Below, piece after piece: positions 28,030 through 37,137 of a stretch of 64,000 nucleotides of DNA. Source of the stretch: CAWCTB01 sp963798275 (GTDB taxonomy: Bacteria; Acidobacteriota; Terriglobia; Terriglobales; Acidobacteriaceae); NCBI GenBank assembly GCA_963798275.1, contig CAWCTB010000051.1, forward strand, positions 1 through 64,000, given 5' to 3'. Below the pieces are notes generated by a model. It did not search any database. It was not told the origin of the DNA and worked only from the letters and a program-made list of their open reading frames with translations. Both the position numbers and the translations under genes were made by a program. Each line of letters begins with the position of its first letter. Within the stretch, counting starts at the first letter, position 1.

Positions 28030-29331
28030 TTACCGAACCTTCACATTGGGCTCGACCGACATCCCCGGGCGCAACAAATGATCCTGGTTGAAGTCGGGGC
28101 TGTTGACGTTGTCGAAATCGATGCGCACGGGAATGCGCTGCACCACCTTCACGTAGTTGCCGGTGGCGTTCTCCGGCGGCAACAGACTGTATTTCGCGCC
28201 GGTAGCTCCGCCAATGTTGGTGACATGGCCATTCCATTTGCGGCTACCGTAGGTGTCGACCTTGATCTGGACGGGCTGGCCCGGTCGCATATGTGCTAGT
28301 TGCGTTTCCTTGAAGTTCGCCGTCACCCAAATCTCATGCAGTGGGACGACGGAGAGCAGGTCTTGTCCGGGCTGCACGTTCTGGCCGACTTGCACCGAGC
28401 GTTGCCCGACAACGCCGTCCACGGGAGCCGAAATGGTGGTGTACTGCAGATTCAACTGGGCCTGATCGAGAGCAGCCTTGTAGCGCAGCGCCTGGGCATC
28501 GGCAGACTTGGCCTTCGCAGTGGTGGCAGCCACCTGCTTAGGAGTGATCTGCGCGTTCTGCATTTCAGCGTTGGCCTGGGTGATACGGGAGCGCGCCTGC
28601 TGGACTTGCGCCTGAGCCGCCAGCACCGCGGCCTGGCGAGCCGCGACCGTGGCATTGGCGCCGGTGGCGGCAGCGGTTGCCTGATCGAATTGCTGTTGTG
28701 CGATCTCGCGTTTGGCAAGCAGTTGGCGATAGCGTTCCACGTCAGCATTGAGCTTCTCGGCATTGGCCTGCGCCTCGACTACCTGGGCCTGAGCGGCTTC
28801 CGCCTGCTTCTGGGCTGCGGCGAATCCCGCCTGGGCATTTTCGAGATCCGCCTTAGCCGAGCGGATTTGCGAGGTGGATCCTACACTGGAAACAGGTACG
28901 CCGTACTGCGCGGCTTGAGCGCTAGCCTGGGATTCAGCATAATCTGCCTGGGCGCGCTCCAGGGCGACGCGATAGTCGGTAGGATCGATCTGGACGAGCA
29001 CGTCGCCTTTATGCACGAACTGGCCATTGTCAAAATTGACCTTGGTCACCTGTCCTCCCACCCGCGCGCTGATGGGGTAAATGTTTCCATCGACCTGCGC
29101 GTCGTCAGTGCTTTCCCAATGGCGGCTCTCCCACCAGAACCAGCCGACCAACAGCAATGCGACGATCGCAACCACGAACACGATGGCCTTGGCAGCGGGG
29201 TGCTTTTGAAGGCGGCCGCGGCGGGTTTCGTCCGAGCGATGGAGATCCGGATCACGAGCGGGGGTTTCCCGGTTACCCGCCTCGGTGTTCTGCGGTTCGA
29301 GATTGTTGTGCTCTGTGGTAGTCGAACTCAT
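28030..29331 (-). CDS. EmrA/HlyD-type efflux adaptor
   Basis: 433 residues. A cytoplasmic N-terminus (1-50), one membrane segment (KAIVFVVAIVALLLVGWFWW), then the barrel-sandwich signature WESTDDAQVDGNIYPISARVGGQV and DNGQFVHKGDVLVQIDPTDY. A very long Ala/Gln-rich coiled coil runs from about 110 to 300. The second half follows: YTTISAPVDGVVGQRSVQVGQNVQPGQDLL. This adaptor serves MFS (EmrB-type) exporters in a three-part pump with TolC. It lies 15 bases after the tolC gene in one operon. Confidence 0.92.
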   Translation of the reverse strand: MSSTTTEHNNLEPQNTEAGNRETPARDPDLHRSDETRRGRLQKHPAAKAIVFVVAIVALLLVGWFWWESRHWESTDDAQVDGNIYPISARVGGQVTKVNFDNGQFVHKGDVLVQIDPTDYRVALERAQADYAESQASAQAAQYGVPVSSVGSTSQIRSAKADLENAQAGFAAAQKQAEAAQAQVVEAQANAEKLNADVERYRQLLAKREIAQQQFDQATAAATGANATVAARQAAVLAAQAQVQQARSRITQANAEMQNAQITPKQVAATTAKAKSADAQALRYKAALDQAQLNLQYTTISAPVDGVVGQRSVQVGQNVQPGQDLLSVVPLHEIWVTANFKETQLAHMRPGQPVQIKVDTYGSRKWNGHVTNIGGATGAKYSLLPPENATGNYVKVVQRIPVRIDFDNVNSPDFNQDHLLRPGMSVEPNVKVR

Positions 29332-29346
29332 CTTCTCACCTGTGGA

Positions 29347-31004
29347 TTAATGCTGGGGAATCGGGGATACCGGCTGCTGAGACGCGCCAGCTGACGGCAA
29401 CGCCGTCGCTGACGGAATTCGGGATAGCTGCCGGACATTTGATGTCGGCAGGACGGCCACCGTCGCGGTCGAGTTGCCGAATCCTGACCCACCCAAGGCC
29501 GATGACGGATTGGGGTTCGGAGTTGCCGGTGTTGGCGGGGTGACGGGAACCGTACTGCCGGGCTGCGACAGATACTGCTTGACTGCCTGCTCGGCATTGC
29601 CGACGGCGCGTGCCAGCAGCACCTTGGCAATGTTGTGAGCATACAGGCTGGTGATGTACTGATCGTTGGCATTGGCAAGCTGCTGCTGCGCTTGGATGAC
29701 TTCCACGTTGTTGGTCACGCCGGCGGCGAAGCGGTCTTGCGACTGGGCGAGCGCCTGTTGGGCGAGATCGAGGCCGATCGTCGCGACCTGCACGGCCTGC
29801 GCCGCCGCCTTGAGATCAAGCAGGGAATCCTGCACATCCTGTTCGATTGCGGCCTTCAGGTTGTCTGCCTGCGCCTGCCGGATCCTGAGAGCGGCCTCGG
29901 CCTGGTCGATGTCTGCTTGTATCTTTCCGCCTTGGAATACAGGAATCTTCAGGGTGACGGCACCGGTGTAATTGGGCGCCAGGCCGTTGGGCGTGTAGCC
30001 GAGGACGCCGTATTCGCCCGAGGCATTCAGTGAAGGGAGCCGCTGCTTCCATGCCGCTTCGCGGCTCAGTTGGGCCGATTTCAGGGAAGCCAGGGCCGCC
30101 TGGTAGTCGGAACGTGTCTGCAGGGCGCGCTCGTAAATATTGTTGAGATCAGCCTCGGGCAGCGGACTATACGGCACGCGGTTCACCAGGCGAAACTTCT
30201 GCTGCAAGGGCAACCCAATTACCCGGGCCAGTGCGAGCCGCTGCTTCTCCAACGCATTTTGCGCCTGAATCAGTGCCTCCTGCTGCGACTGCAATTGCAC
30301 CCGCGCACGCAGGGTGTCGATGTTGGGCGCGAGGCCAGCTTTCTCCTGGTCGACGGCCAGTTGATATAGGGCTTCCGCGGTGCGGAGCTCGGCCTCGGCC
30401 GCGTCGACCCGCGACTCGTTGGCGATGGTAAGCAGATAGTCCGCGCCCACCGCCAGCACCACCGTGTCCCGCGCATCGCGGTAGCTGAACCGCGCCGCCT
30501 TAATGTTTTCGTTCGAAGCCTTAAGGCTGTCGATGCGCGACAGGTCGACCAGGTTCCAGGTAGCCGGTGGCGCGGATATCCATCAGTCCAAAGGGACCGA
30601 CCGAAGTGGGAAATCCCGGGAAGGTAAAGCCAAAAGCCTTCAGGTTCAGCTTCTGGCCCTCTTCCGATACCGACCCATTAACATCCGGCAGCAACTCACT
30701 GAGGGCATGCTTCCGGGCGGCCTTGGCCTGGTCGGTGACGCGATCGCTGAGGAAAAGACCGAGGTTGTACTTCAAGCCACGGTCCACAGCGTCCTCCGCC
30801 GTCAGATCCAGGAGCTGATTTGTGGCCTTGCCCTGGGGCACGGATCCGGTATAGGGATCGCTGGTGCGAGTGATGATCTGCTCGAGGGAGGGCAGCGGGG
30901 TGGTAACCCCCGTGGGGGCGACCTGTCCCATCGCCAGGCCGGCCAACAGCGGCGATGCGACAGCGAGGGTTACGCGAGCGATCCAGGCAGACTTTACTTC
31001 GCAT
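29347..31004 (-). CDS. TolC-family outer-membrane channel, frameshifted
   Basis: About 550 residues. Most of it is in one frame (LLTIANESRVDAAEAELRTAEALY, NALEKQRLALARVIGLPL, PVFQGGKIQADIDQAEAALR, DLALAQSQ-like repeats). One extra base near 30562 separates this from the first 140 residues, the join being ATWNLVDLSRIDSLKASNEN. The signal peptide MRSKSAWIARVTLAVASPLLAG is also in another frame and is restored by removing one A from the AAA near 30994. The tail is Pro/Thr/Ser rich. The gene is divergent from tetR and upstream of emrA. Confidence 0.85.
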
Positions 31005-31035
31005 CTTGCATCTCACTGGTTCCTTGGTATATCTA

Positions 31036-31053
31036 GTACATACATGCATGTAC
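31036..31053. promoter_or_regulatory. Palindromic candidate operator between tolC and tetR
   Basis: The sequence GTACATACATGCATGTAC contains a perfect 12-base palindrome TACATGCATGTA at 31041-31052. It lies between the divergent tolC and tetR genes, 32 bases before the tolC start and 98 before the tetR start. TetR-type repressors usually bind such palindromes in their own promoter region. Assignment is by position and symmetry only. Confidence 0.55.
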
Positions 31054-31150
31054 GAATACTTTCAAGCGACTTAGATGTTGTTCGCGTGGCCAGTGTCGCG
31101 AAAGATCAGCAATATCCGGCCAATGCATCTAGATGTTATTCCAGGAAGCC

Positions 31151-31801
31151 ATGACCACGCAGTCTCCCATTTCCCGACATAAAGAAAAAACCGAACTGAC
31201 GCGGTCCCGATTTATCCGGGCGGCCGAGAGAATTTTTGCCCGTGACGGTTTCGAGGCTGCCAAACTGGAAGAAATCGCCGCGGCCGCCGGTTATACGCGA
31301 GGCGCCTTTTACGCCAACTTCGAAAATAAGGAAGACTTGTTTCTCGCCCTGTTAGAGCGGGAGATTGCCACCCGTATCGAAAAGTTGCGCCAGCGAGTTG
31401 GCCGCTACTCCGACCCGGAAGAGAAGCTGCGGGCCCTGCGCGAGTATTGGCTGGAGATGTGCCTGGACAAGCGGTGGAGCCTGCTGGCGCTGGAGTTCAA
31501 GTTGTTTGCGGTGCGCCATCCAGAAGTCAAGATGCGGCTGACCACCATGCACCGGCGGCTGGTGGCTTCGGGTGTGGAGATGATGCAACAGATCATCGAC
31601 GCGCTTGGCCGCAAGATGCCGGCATCGGCGCATGCGGTTGGCATGGCCTTCTTCGCCTTGAGCAACGGCCTGACGCTGGAGCACATGCTCGACCGCGGCA
31701 TCATGCCGGAGGACACCGCACGCAAAATTCTGCTGACGTTCTTCAATGCGGTCACCGGCTTTAAAGAAGTTTCCAGCAAAAGGCCGCAAAGGAAGAGATA
31801 G
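31151..31801 (+). CDS. TetR/AcrR-family repressor
   Basis: 216 residues. The N-terminal DNA-binding domain is clear: TRSRFIRAAERIFARDGFEAAKLEEIAAAAGYTRGAFYANFENKEDLF, with the helix-turn-helix at about 40-60. The rest is a helical ligand-binding domain (LSLLALEFKLFAVRHP-like). I start it at the second ATG (MTTQSPIS) because AGGA stands five bases before it. It is divergent from tolC-emrA, so it most likely represses that efflux operon and itself, releasing on binding a drug. Confidence 0.92.
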   Translation: MTTQSPISRHKEKTELTRSRFIRAAERIFARDGFEAAKLEEIAAAAGYTRGAFYANFENKEDLFLALLEREIATRIEKLRQRVGRYSDPEEKLRALREYWLEMCLDKRWSLLALEFKLFAVRHPEVKMRLTTMHRRLVASGVEMMQQIIDALGRKMPASAHAVGMAFFALSNGLTLEHMLDRGIMPEDTARKILLTFFNAVTGFKEVSSKRPQRKR

Positions 31802-31827
31802 CGGCGAAGCGGTAGGGATGGCTGGCC

Positions 31828-32862
31828 CTATTGTCCGCGATAAATGGCGGCCTCGCTGGTCGAGGGCCGTGCCATCAGATCGCGGATCGCCTCTTTCGGC
31901 GACTTGCCTTCCTGTAGGATGGCGTGCATCTGTTCGGTGATGGGCATTTCGACCGACATCTTGCGCGCCAGGCCGACGGCAGCGTTGGTGGTGAGAACGC
32001 CTTCGGCCACCATGCCATGCATGCCGGCGATAATGGCATCGAGTTTGTGTCCGCGCCCCAGTTCCACGCCCACACTGCGATTGCGCGAAAGTCCCCCGGT
32101 GCAGGTAAGCACCAGGTCGCCCAGTCCGGCAAGACCTGCCATGGTCTCCGGGCGACCGCCGCAGGCAACGGCAAGGCGGGTGATCTCGGCGAGTCCGCGG
32201 GTGATGAGCGCGGCGACCGAATTGTGTCCCAAGCCGAGGCCGTCACAGACCCCGGCGGCAATGGCGACGATGTTCTTTAGCGCGCCTCCCAGTTCCACTC
32301 CCACTACGTCGTTGTTGGTGTAAATGCGGAAACCGGGATCGCTGAACTCGCGCTGTGCGACGATGGCCAGATCGGAGTCGGTGGAGGCGACGGTAATCGC
32401 GGTGGGATGGCCTTGCGCGACCTCCCTGGCAAACGAAGGTCCACTGAGGGCGCCAACCCTTGCTTCGAAAGGCTGGGGCGAGCGAGCGATTTCTAGGCGG
32501 ATCACCTCGGTCATGCGCAGCAGGGAATCGTTTTCGATGCCCTTGGTGGCGCTTACGAACAGCATCTCCGGGCGAAGGTAGGGCAGCATTGCGCGGAATA
32601 AGTGACGAGTGTGATGCGAAGGCATCACACTGACCACGATGTCCGCACCCCCGAGCGCTTCGTCAAGGCTATTGGTAGCCTGAACGGAGTCCGGTATGGT
32701 CAGCCCAGCGAGAAAGAGCTGGTTTTCATGACGCGCGTTTATGCTTTCGCGGACTTCGGGTTCGTGCGCCCACAACTGCACTTGATGTGTGCCTTTTCGA
32801 CCCAACACGATGGCGAGTGCCGTGCCCCACGCGCCCGCCCCGATTACCGCGATCTTGCTCAC
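31828..32862 (-). CDS. gpsA: Glycerol-3-phosphate dehydrogenase (NAD(P)+)
   Basis: 344 residues. It reduces dihydroxyacetone phosphate to sn-glycerol 3-phosphate for phospholipid synthesis. The dinucleotide fold starts at residue 4 (IAVIGAGAWGTALAIVLG). The signature ALKNIVAIAAGVCDGLGLGHN holds the catalytic lysine, and GLAGLGDLVLTCTGGLSRNR is in the substrate domain. It ends the nine-gene minus-strand run, 13 bases after plsY, the next enzyme of the pathway. Also relevant: glpD at 59 kb runs the reverse reaction for catabolism. Confidence 0.96.
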   Translation of the reverse strand: MSKIAVIGAGAWGTALAIVLGRKGTHQVQLWAHEPEVRESINARHENQLFLAGLTIPDSVQATNSLDEALGGADIVVSVMPSHHTRHLFRAMLPYLRPEMLFVSATKGIENDSLLRMTEVIRLEIARSPQPFEARVGALSGPSFAREVAQGHPTAITVASTDSDLAIVAQREFSDPGFRIYTNNDVVGVELGGALKNIVAIAAGVCDGLGLGHNSVAALITRGLAEITRLAVACGGRPETMAGLAGLGDLVLTCTGGLSRNRSVGVELGRGHKLDAIIAGMHGMVAEGVLTTNAAVGLARKMSVEMPITEQMHAILQEGKSPKEAIRDLMARPSTSEAAIYRGQ

Positions 32863-32875
32863 AGTTCAGTCTCTT

Positions 32876-33517
32876 TCAACGAAAACGGTTTTCGGTGCCG
32901 GTTAGCAGGCGCCGGAGGTTGTCTTTGTGCCGAACGATGATCAGCAGGGAGCTGGCGGCGATGAGAAAAATGGCGCCCGCAGTTCGGACGAACGGGCTCA
33001 GCCACCACGCCGCAAACGGGAAGACGACGGCGGCAACAATACTGCCCAGGGAAACGTAACGGGTGAGGGCAACGATCACAAGAAACACAACGAGGCAAAC
33101 CAGCACAGCCTTAGGGGCGATAGCCAGGAAGGCTCCCAAGGCGGTGGCGACTCCCTTGCCACCCTTGAATCGAAGCCAGACGGGGAACATATGGCCAAGC
33201 AGGGCGCAGAAGCCTGCGAGTGCGGCGAAAAATCTGGCGTGGCGAATCCGGCGGTATGTTTGGGCAACCGTCAGGGCAGTCTGATCCGTGATCCAAATGG
33301 CAAGCAGGACGGCGAAATAGCCCTTGAGAGCGTCGAGCAGAAGCGTCGCAATGGCCAGACCCTTCGAACCCGTGCGCGCGACGTTGGTCGCTCCAATATT
33401 CCCGCTGCCGGTCTGGCGCACATCCTGACCGCGAAAGATGCGTACCAGCAGGTAACCGAAGGGGATGGAGCCAAGCAGATAAGAAACTACGACGATGATG
33501 AGGGTGATAGTGGTCAA
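32876..33517 (-). CDS. plsY: Glycerol-3-phosphate acyltransferase PlsY
   Basis: 213 residues with about five to six membrane segments. It transfers the acyl group of acyl-phosphate to glycerol 3-phosphate. The three PlsY motifs are present: SIPFGYLLVR, RQTGSGNIGATNVARTGSKG and LRFKGGKGVATALGAFLAIAP. The gene sits 13 bases before gpsA, which makes its substrate, and 19 bases after thpR. The end is Arg-rich. Membrane-bound. Confidence 0.96.
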   Translation of the reverse strand: MTTITLIIVVVSYLLGSIPFGYLLVRIFRGQDVRQTGSGNIGATNVARTGSKGLAIATLLLDALKGYFAVLLAIWITDQTALTVAQTYRRIRHARFFAALAGFCALLGHMFPVWLRFKGGKGVATALGAFLAIAPKAVLVCLVVFLVIVALTRYVSLGSIVAAVVFPFAAWWLSPFVRTAGAIFLIAASSLLIIVRHKDNLRRLLTGTENRFR

Positions 33518-33536
33518 GGCTGTTCGCGCACAACGG

Positions 33537-34118
33537 TCACGGTCTAGCCAGGGGATAGCGCTCTAGTTTGGTGTAGCGCGCACCCGAGGGCGATAGCTTG
33601 CTCTCGTACAGGAAGAACTCGTGCGCCGTCATTGTACCGAACTCAGCCGGAGGCATGGTTTCAACTTTAGCGCGTACCTGTTGCCACCCCGGTGCGGGAC
33701 GGTCGCCCGGCCGGGAATGTGGGCGTCCGCTGCCGGCGCGGGCGAGAGTCAGGTGAGGATGGTAGGCGTCGCTCTCGCGCTCGAAACCCAGCGGCGCCAG
33801 TACTTGAGCAACGCTAGCGACCAGGGCTTGCAGGCGCTCGTCGGTTTCGATGCCAACCCAAAAGACGCGGGCACGTTGCGCAGTAGGGAAGAATCCGGTG
33901 CCGCGAAAATTGAGGGTGACCGAGGCGCTCTTGACCGTGCTTAGGGCCGCTTTGATCGCTTCGAGCTTCGCGGTCTCGCCGAGGAATTGCAGCGTGACGT
34001 GAAAGGTTTCCGGGCTGACCCACTTTGCGGCAGGGACAATCGCGCTCATTTCATTGCGAAACTGGGCCAAGCGCCGCCGGATTTCGGGTTCGATATCGAG
34101 GGCGACAAAAAGGCGCAT
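33537..34118 (-). CDS. thpR: RNA 2',3'-cyclic phosphodiesterase
   Basis: 193 residues of the 2H phosphoesterase family (LigT/ThpR). The start MRLFVALDIEPEIRRRLAQF is typical, and the two catalytic HxTx motifs are FHVTLQFLG near 42 and YHPHLTLAR near 124. It opens 2',3'-cyclic phosphates on RNA ends and was first named 2'-5' RNA ligase. It starts three bases after the cinA stop, so it is tightly coupled to cinA. Confidence 0.95.
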   Translation of the reverse strand: MRLFVALDIEPEIRRRLAQFRNEMSAIVPAAKWVSPETFHVTLQFLGETAKLEAIKAALSTVKSASVTLNFRGTGFFPTAQRARVFWVGIETDERLQALVASVAQVLAPLGFERESDAYHPHLTLARAGSGRPHSRPGDRPAPGWQQVRAKVETMPPAEFGTMTAHEFFLYESKLSPSGARYTKLERYPLARP

Positions 34119-34121
34119 AGA

Positions 34122-35366
34122 TCACATCAAGAGGCGGCGCACCAGGTCGAGCGCCTGCTGGCTGGCCCAGCGGCGAATGCGTTCGCGGTCGCCGGGAAAG
34201 CGGCGCTGCACCACCTCGTGCTTCTGGCCATCGGTGACGGCAACGTACACCAGTCCGACCGGCTTCTCTTCGGTGCCGCCGCCGGGTCCGGCGATGCCGG
34301 TGATCCCCAGACCGATGTCGGCGCTGCAGATATCGCGGATGTTCTCTGCCAGCGCGAGCGCGACCTCCTTGCTGACCGCGCCATGCGCTTCGAGCATCAA
34401 TGGGGGAATGTCGGCGAACAGGGTTTTCAGGTCGTTGGAGTAGACAACGGCGCCACCGAGGAAATATCGCGAGCTGCCCGGTACCTTAGTCAGGCGCTCG
34501 GCGACCATGCCGCCGGTACAGGATTCGGCGACCGCCAGCTTGGCCCCTCGCATCTGCAGGTAATAGCCGACAATTTCTTCCAGTGACTCGCCGGTGGAGG
34601 AGAAGACGGCATCGCCAAGTTCATCCTCCAGTTCTCCAGCCAGCTTTTCGACTTGCTGCTCGGCTTCTTCCTGGCTGGCGGCGGTGGTTTGCAGGTGAAA
34701 CTCGACCTGGCCCTGGCCGGCGAGCACCGTGGTTTGGATGTTGGGATATTTCTTGTAGATGGGCGCAGTGCGGGCATCGGCGGCCGATTCGGGTAGCATG
34801 GCGGTTTTCAGAACGCGCGTGGCAATCGCCGCCTGTGGCAAGGTCGAACGCAATCGCGGCATGCACTGCCTTTCCCAGAGCGCCTCGAGTTCGTGCGGAG
34901 GACCGGGCAGCAGCATGACGATGCACCGACGCTCGCCTGAGCAGGTCTCGAGCCACTGTCCCGGAGCGGTGCCGCGGGTGTTGGGCAGCACTTCCGCGCC
35001 TTCGAGCACGTCGGCCTGCTTGGCGTTGTTCTCGGGCATCGGGATACGGCGTTCGGCGAAGCGCTTGTACATGGCCGCGACAATTTCGTTATTGCGTTTC
35101 AACTCGATGCCGAGCGCTGCCGCCATGCATTCGCGTGTGAGGTCGTCTTCGGTGGGGCCGAGTCCACCAATGAGGATTACGATGTCGGAGCGGCCGATCG
35201 CGGTTTGCGCAGCGCTGGTGAGATGTTCGCGGTGGTCGCCGACGACAGTCTTAAAGGCGACACTGACGCCCAATTCGTTGAGGCGGCCTGTGAGGAAAAG
35301 GGAATTGGTGTCCTGCCGGTACGGGGTGAGCATTTCCGAGCCAACAGCAATAATTTCCGCGATCAC
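34122..35366 (-). CDS. cinA: CinA-family nicotinamide-nucleotide amidase
   Basis: 414 residues with two domains. The N-terminal MoaB/MogA-like domain (1-170) carries EIIAVGSEMLTPYRQDTNS and LIGGLGPTEDDLTRE. The C-terminal domain (about 255-410) carries LAVAESCTGGMVAERLT and GLGITGIAGPGGGTEEKPVG, the signature of PncC deamidase. The complete protein salvages NMN to NaMN and cleaves ADP-ribose. Length is normal. It follows the hypothetical protein gene by 74 bases. Confidence 0.95.
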   Translation of the reverse strand: MIAEIIAVGSEMLTPYRQDTNSLFLTGRLNELGVSVAFKTVVGDHREHLTSAAQTAIGRSDIVILIGGLGPTEDDLTRECMAAALGIELKRNNEIVAAMYKRFAERRIPMPENNAKQADVLEGAEVLPNTRGTAPGQWLETCSGERRCIVMLLPGPPHELEALWERQCMPRLRSTLPQAAIATRVLKTAMLPESAADARTAPIYKKYPNIQTTVLAGQGQVEFHLQTTAASQEEAEQQVEKLAGELEDELGDAVFSSTGESLEEIVGYYLQMRGAKLAVAESCTGGMVAERLTKVPGSSRYFLGGAVVYSNDLKTLFADIPPLMLEAHGAVSKEVALALAENIRDICSADIGLGITGIAGPGGGTEEKPVGLVYVAVTDGQKHEVVQRRFPGDRERIRRWASQQALDLVRRLLM

Positions 35367-35440
35367 GGAATCAGTCTAGCACCGGGAAAACCGCAGGCTA
35401 GACCGTCGCTGCCAGCAGGAGATGGAAGGCGCATTGCACG

Positions 35441-36049
35441 TTAGGGCTTTCCCGGTAAATCGCCGGCAAAGGGCAGGTCGCGCAAGCGCAGGAACTCCGG
35501 CGGGGGAAGGTCCCAGAAATCGGCCGGTAATTTTGCCGGTTTGTGGGTGTGCAGATCGAAGGTATGCGATGCCTTTTCCAGCTTGCCGCCTGAGTTATCG
35601 AACCATACATCTCGTACCAGTTCGAGGCCTGCGTGGTAGCTTTTCAGGTCCGAATGAATGTAGGCCAGTGAGCTGTCGGGCCGATAGCAGTACTGGGCGA
35701 ATTCCTCGAAGTCGCCGAACTGGTTCTGAAACGTGAAGTCAACCAGAATGGCACTGCCGTTGCGCAAGGCCACGACCGCAGTGCTGTTGTCATTGCCCCC
35801 GGCATCGTGAAGCGCATCGAGCGACGGCAGCCGCTGCCATTGGTCGCGCGCCGGATCGCGGTTCTGGGGCAAAGCAGAAAAGTAGAGCGCGGAGTCAGGG
35901 TTTTCCTTGGCGTATTGGGATGCTTGCGCACAATACTCCTGCGCCTGCGGAGGCGGGAGGGACTTCTTCTTCTGCTTCTGAGCGAACGCGAGGGGGTACA
36001 GAGAGGCGATGCATAATCCGGCAACTGCCAATCGAGGGAGACGGGACAT
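35441..36049 (-). CDS. Exported hypothetical protein in the rimO-gpsA run
   Basis: 202 residues with a signal peptide (MSRLPRLAVAGLCIASLYPLAFA-Q) and a basic start of the mature protein (QKQKKKSLPPPQAQ). The body is acidic/aromatic with two cysteines (EYCAQASQ, QYCYRPDSS) and ends with a Pro/Leu-rich part (PPPEFLRLRDLPFAGDLPGKP). No family is recognised. It starts 10 bases after the NHL-repeat gene, so it is probably co-transcribed with it. Confidence 0.7.
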   Translation of the reverse strand: MSRLPRLAVAGLCIASLYPLAFAQKQKKKSLPPPQAQEYCAQASQYAKENPDSALYFSALPQNRDPARDQWQRLPSLDALHDAGGNDNSTAVVALRNGSAILVDFTFQNQFGDFEEFAQYCYRPDSSLAYIHSDLKSYHAGLELVRDVWFDNSGGKLEKASHTFDLHTHKPAKLPADFWDLPPPEFLRLRDLPFAGDLPGKP

Positions 36050-36059
36050 GCGGCGACGG

Positions 36060-37112
36060 CTAGGGATGGGGAACCAGTTCGCGGCCGCGGATGTCCCACG
36101 CGAGGTAGTGCACGCCGCTGGTGGTCGCCAGCACGGCAGAGCCGTTAGGGGAAATTGCCAGGCCGACCAGATTGTGTCCGGCGACGGCGAGAGAGGCCTT
36201 GGCGCCGGGCGTAACTTTGACGATCCCGCCGCGGCCGTTGAGCGATGCGGCTACGTAGAGGTTGCCGTCGACGTCGAAAGCGAGTCCCTGGGGGCGTCCC
36301 AGGCCGCGATAAAAAACGCTGACCTCGCCATGGGGATCGATGCGGTGGATTGCGTCGAAGCTGGAGGTAGTTGGTCCAGTGACGAAAAGGTTTTGCGCGT
36401 CGTCGAAGGCGAGATGATAGGCGGAGACGCTGGGCTCGAGCATGGCGAAAACGAAGATTTGCCGCTCGCGATCGATCTTGAAAATGGTGCCGCTGCGGTC
36501 GCCGACGTAGAGGTTACCATCGCGGTCAAAGGCAATACCGGTGGCGATCCCCATGCCCTCGGCGTAAGTGCTGATCGCGCCGTCCTGCGAGACACGATAG
36601 ACCGTGCCGTCATTGCGGGAAGAAACATATAGCTTGCCGTTCGGCCCAAAGGCCAGTCCGGTGGCGTTCATCATCTCGTGCACGAACGGCTTGGTGTCGT
36701 AGTTAGTGTCGATACGATAGATAGCCACAGGCACCTTTTGCCCGCGCGAGCCAGAAAACGTGGCGTAGATGTTGCCTTCGCGGTCGAGGGCCGGGTTCGC
36801 CACCGGATGCAGGTTCTCGGCAATAGGAACGGCGACGCGCACCTCATGCCCATTACTGCGATGCCCGTTGGTAGAGACGACCACTTCGCCCGTAGCTGCG
36901 CCATCCGGCACCCGCGCCACGATGAACTGCGCCGAACTGACAATAACGGATCCATCCACGTCGCCAAAACTGACCAGCGGCCGTTTCAGTTCTTTAGAAC
37001 GCAATCCGCTGCCCACGATGCGGATCTCTCCGCCAGGCAGGGCGCACGCCGGATCGACATTGTCGATGCGGGGCTTGCCATTCACGTTTTGCGCGCCAGT
37101 CCGTCGTTCCAT
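36060..37112 (-). CDS. IPT/TIG plus NHL-repeat protein
   Basis: About 350 residues. I start it at MERRTGAQNVNGK, since the open frame upstream of it runs back over pgpA. Residues about 15-90 read as an IPT/TIG domain (PRIDNVDPACALPGGEIRIVGSGL and GEVVVSTNGHRSN). The rest is a beta-propeller of NHL/SMP-30 type repeats (GLAFGPNGKLYVSSRNDGTVYRV, GIAFDRDGNLYVGDRSGTIFKI, GLAFDVDGNLYVAASLNGRGGI). No signal peptide is seen. Enzymes such as gluconolactonases share the fold, but no catalytic set is evident here. It sits 25 bases after pgpA. Confidence 0.8.
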   Translation of the reverse strand: MERRTGAQNVNGKPRIDNVDPACALPGGEIRIVGSGLRSKELKRPLVSFGDVDGSVIVSSAQFIVARVPDGAATGEVVVSTNGHRSNGHEVRVAVPIAENLHPVANPALDREGNIYATFSGSRGQKVPVAIYRIDTNYDTKPFVHEMMNATGLAFGPNGKLYVSSRNDGTVYRVSQDGAISTYAEGMGIATGIAFDRDGNLYVGDRSGTIFKIDRERQIFVFAMLEPSVSAYHLAFDDAQNLFVTGPTTSSFDAIHRIDPHGEVSVFYRGLGRPQGLAFDVDGNLYVAASLNGRGGIVKVTPGAKASLAVAGHNLVGLAISPNGSAVLATTSGVHYLAWDIRGRELVPHP

Positions 37113-37137
37113 ATGCTTGCCCGTGACGTCTCTCGGC

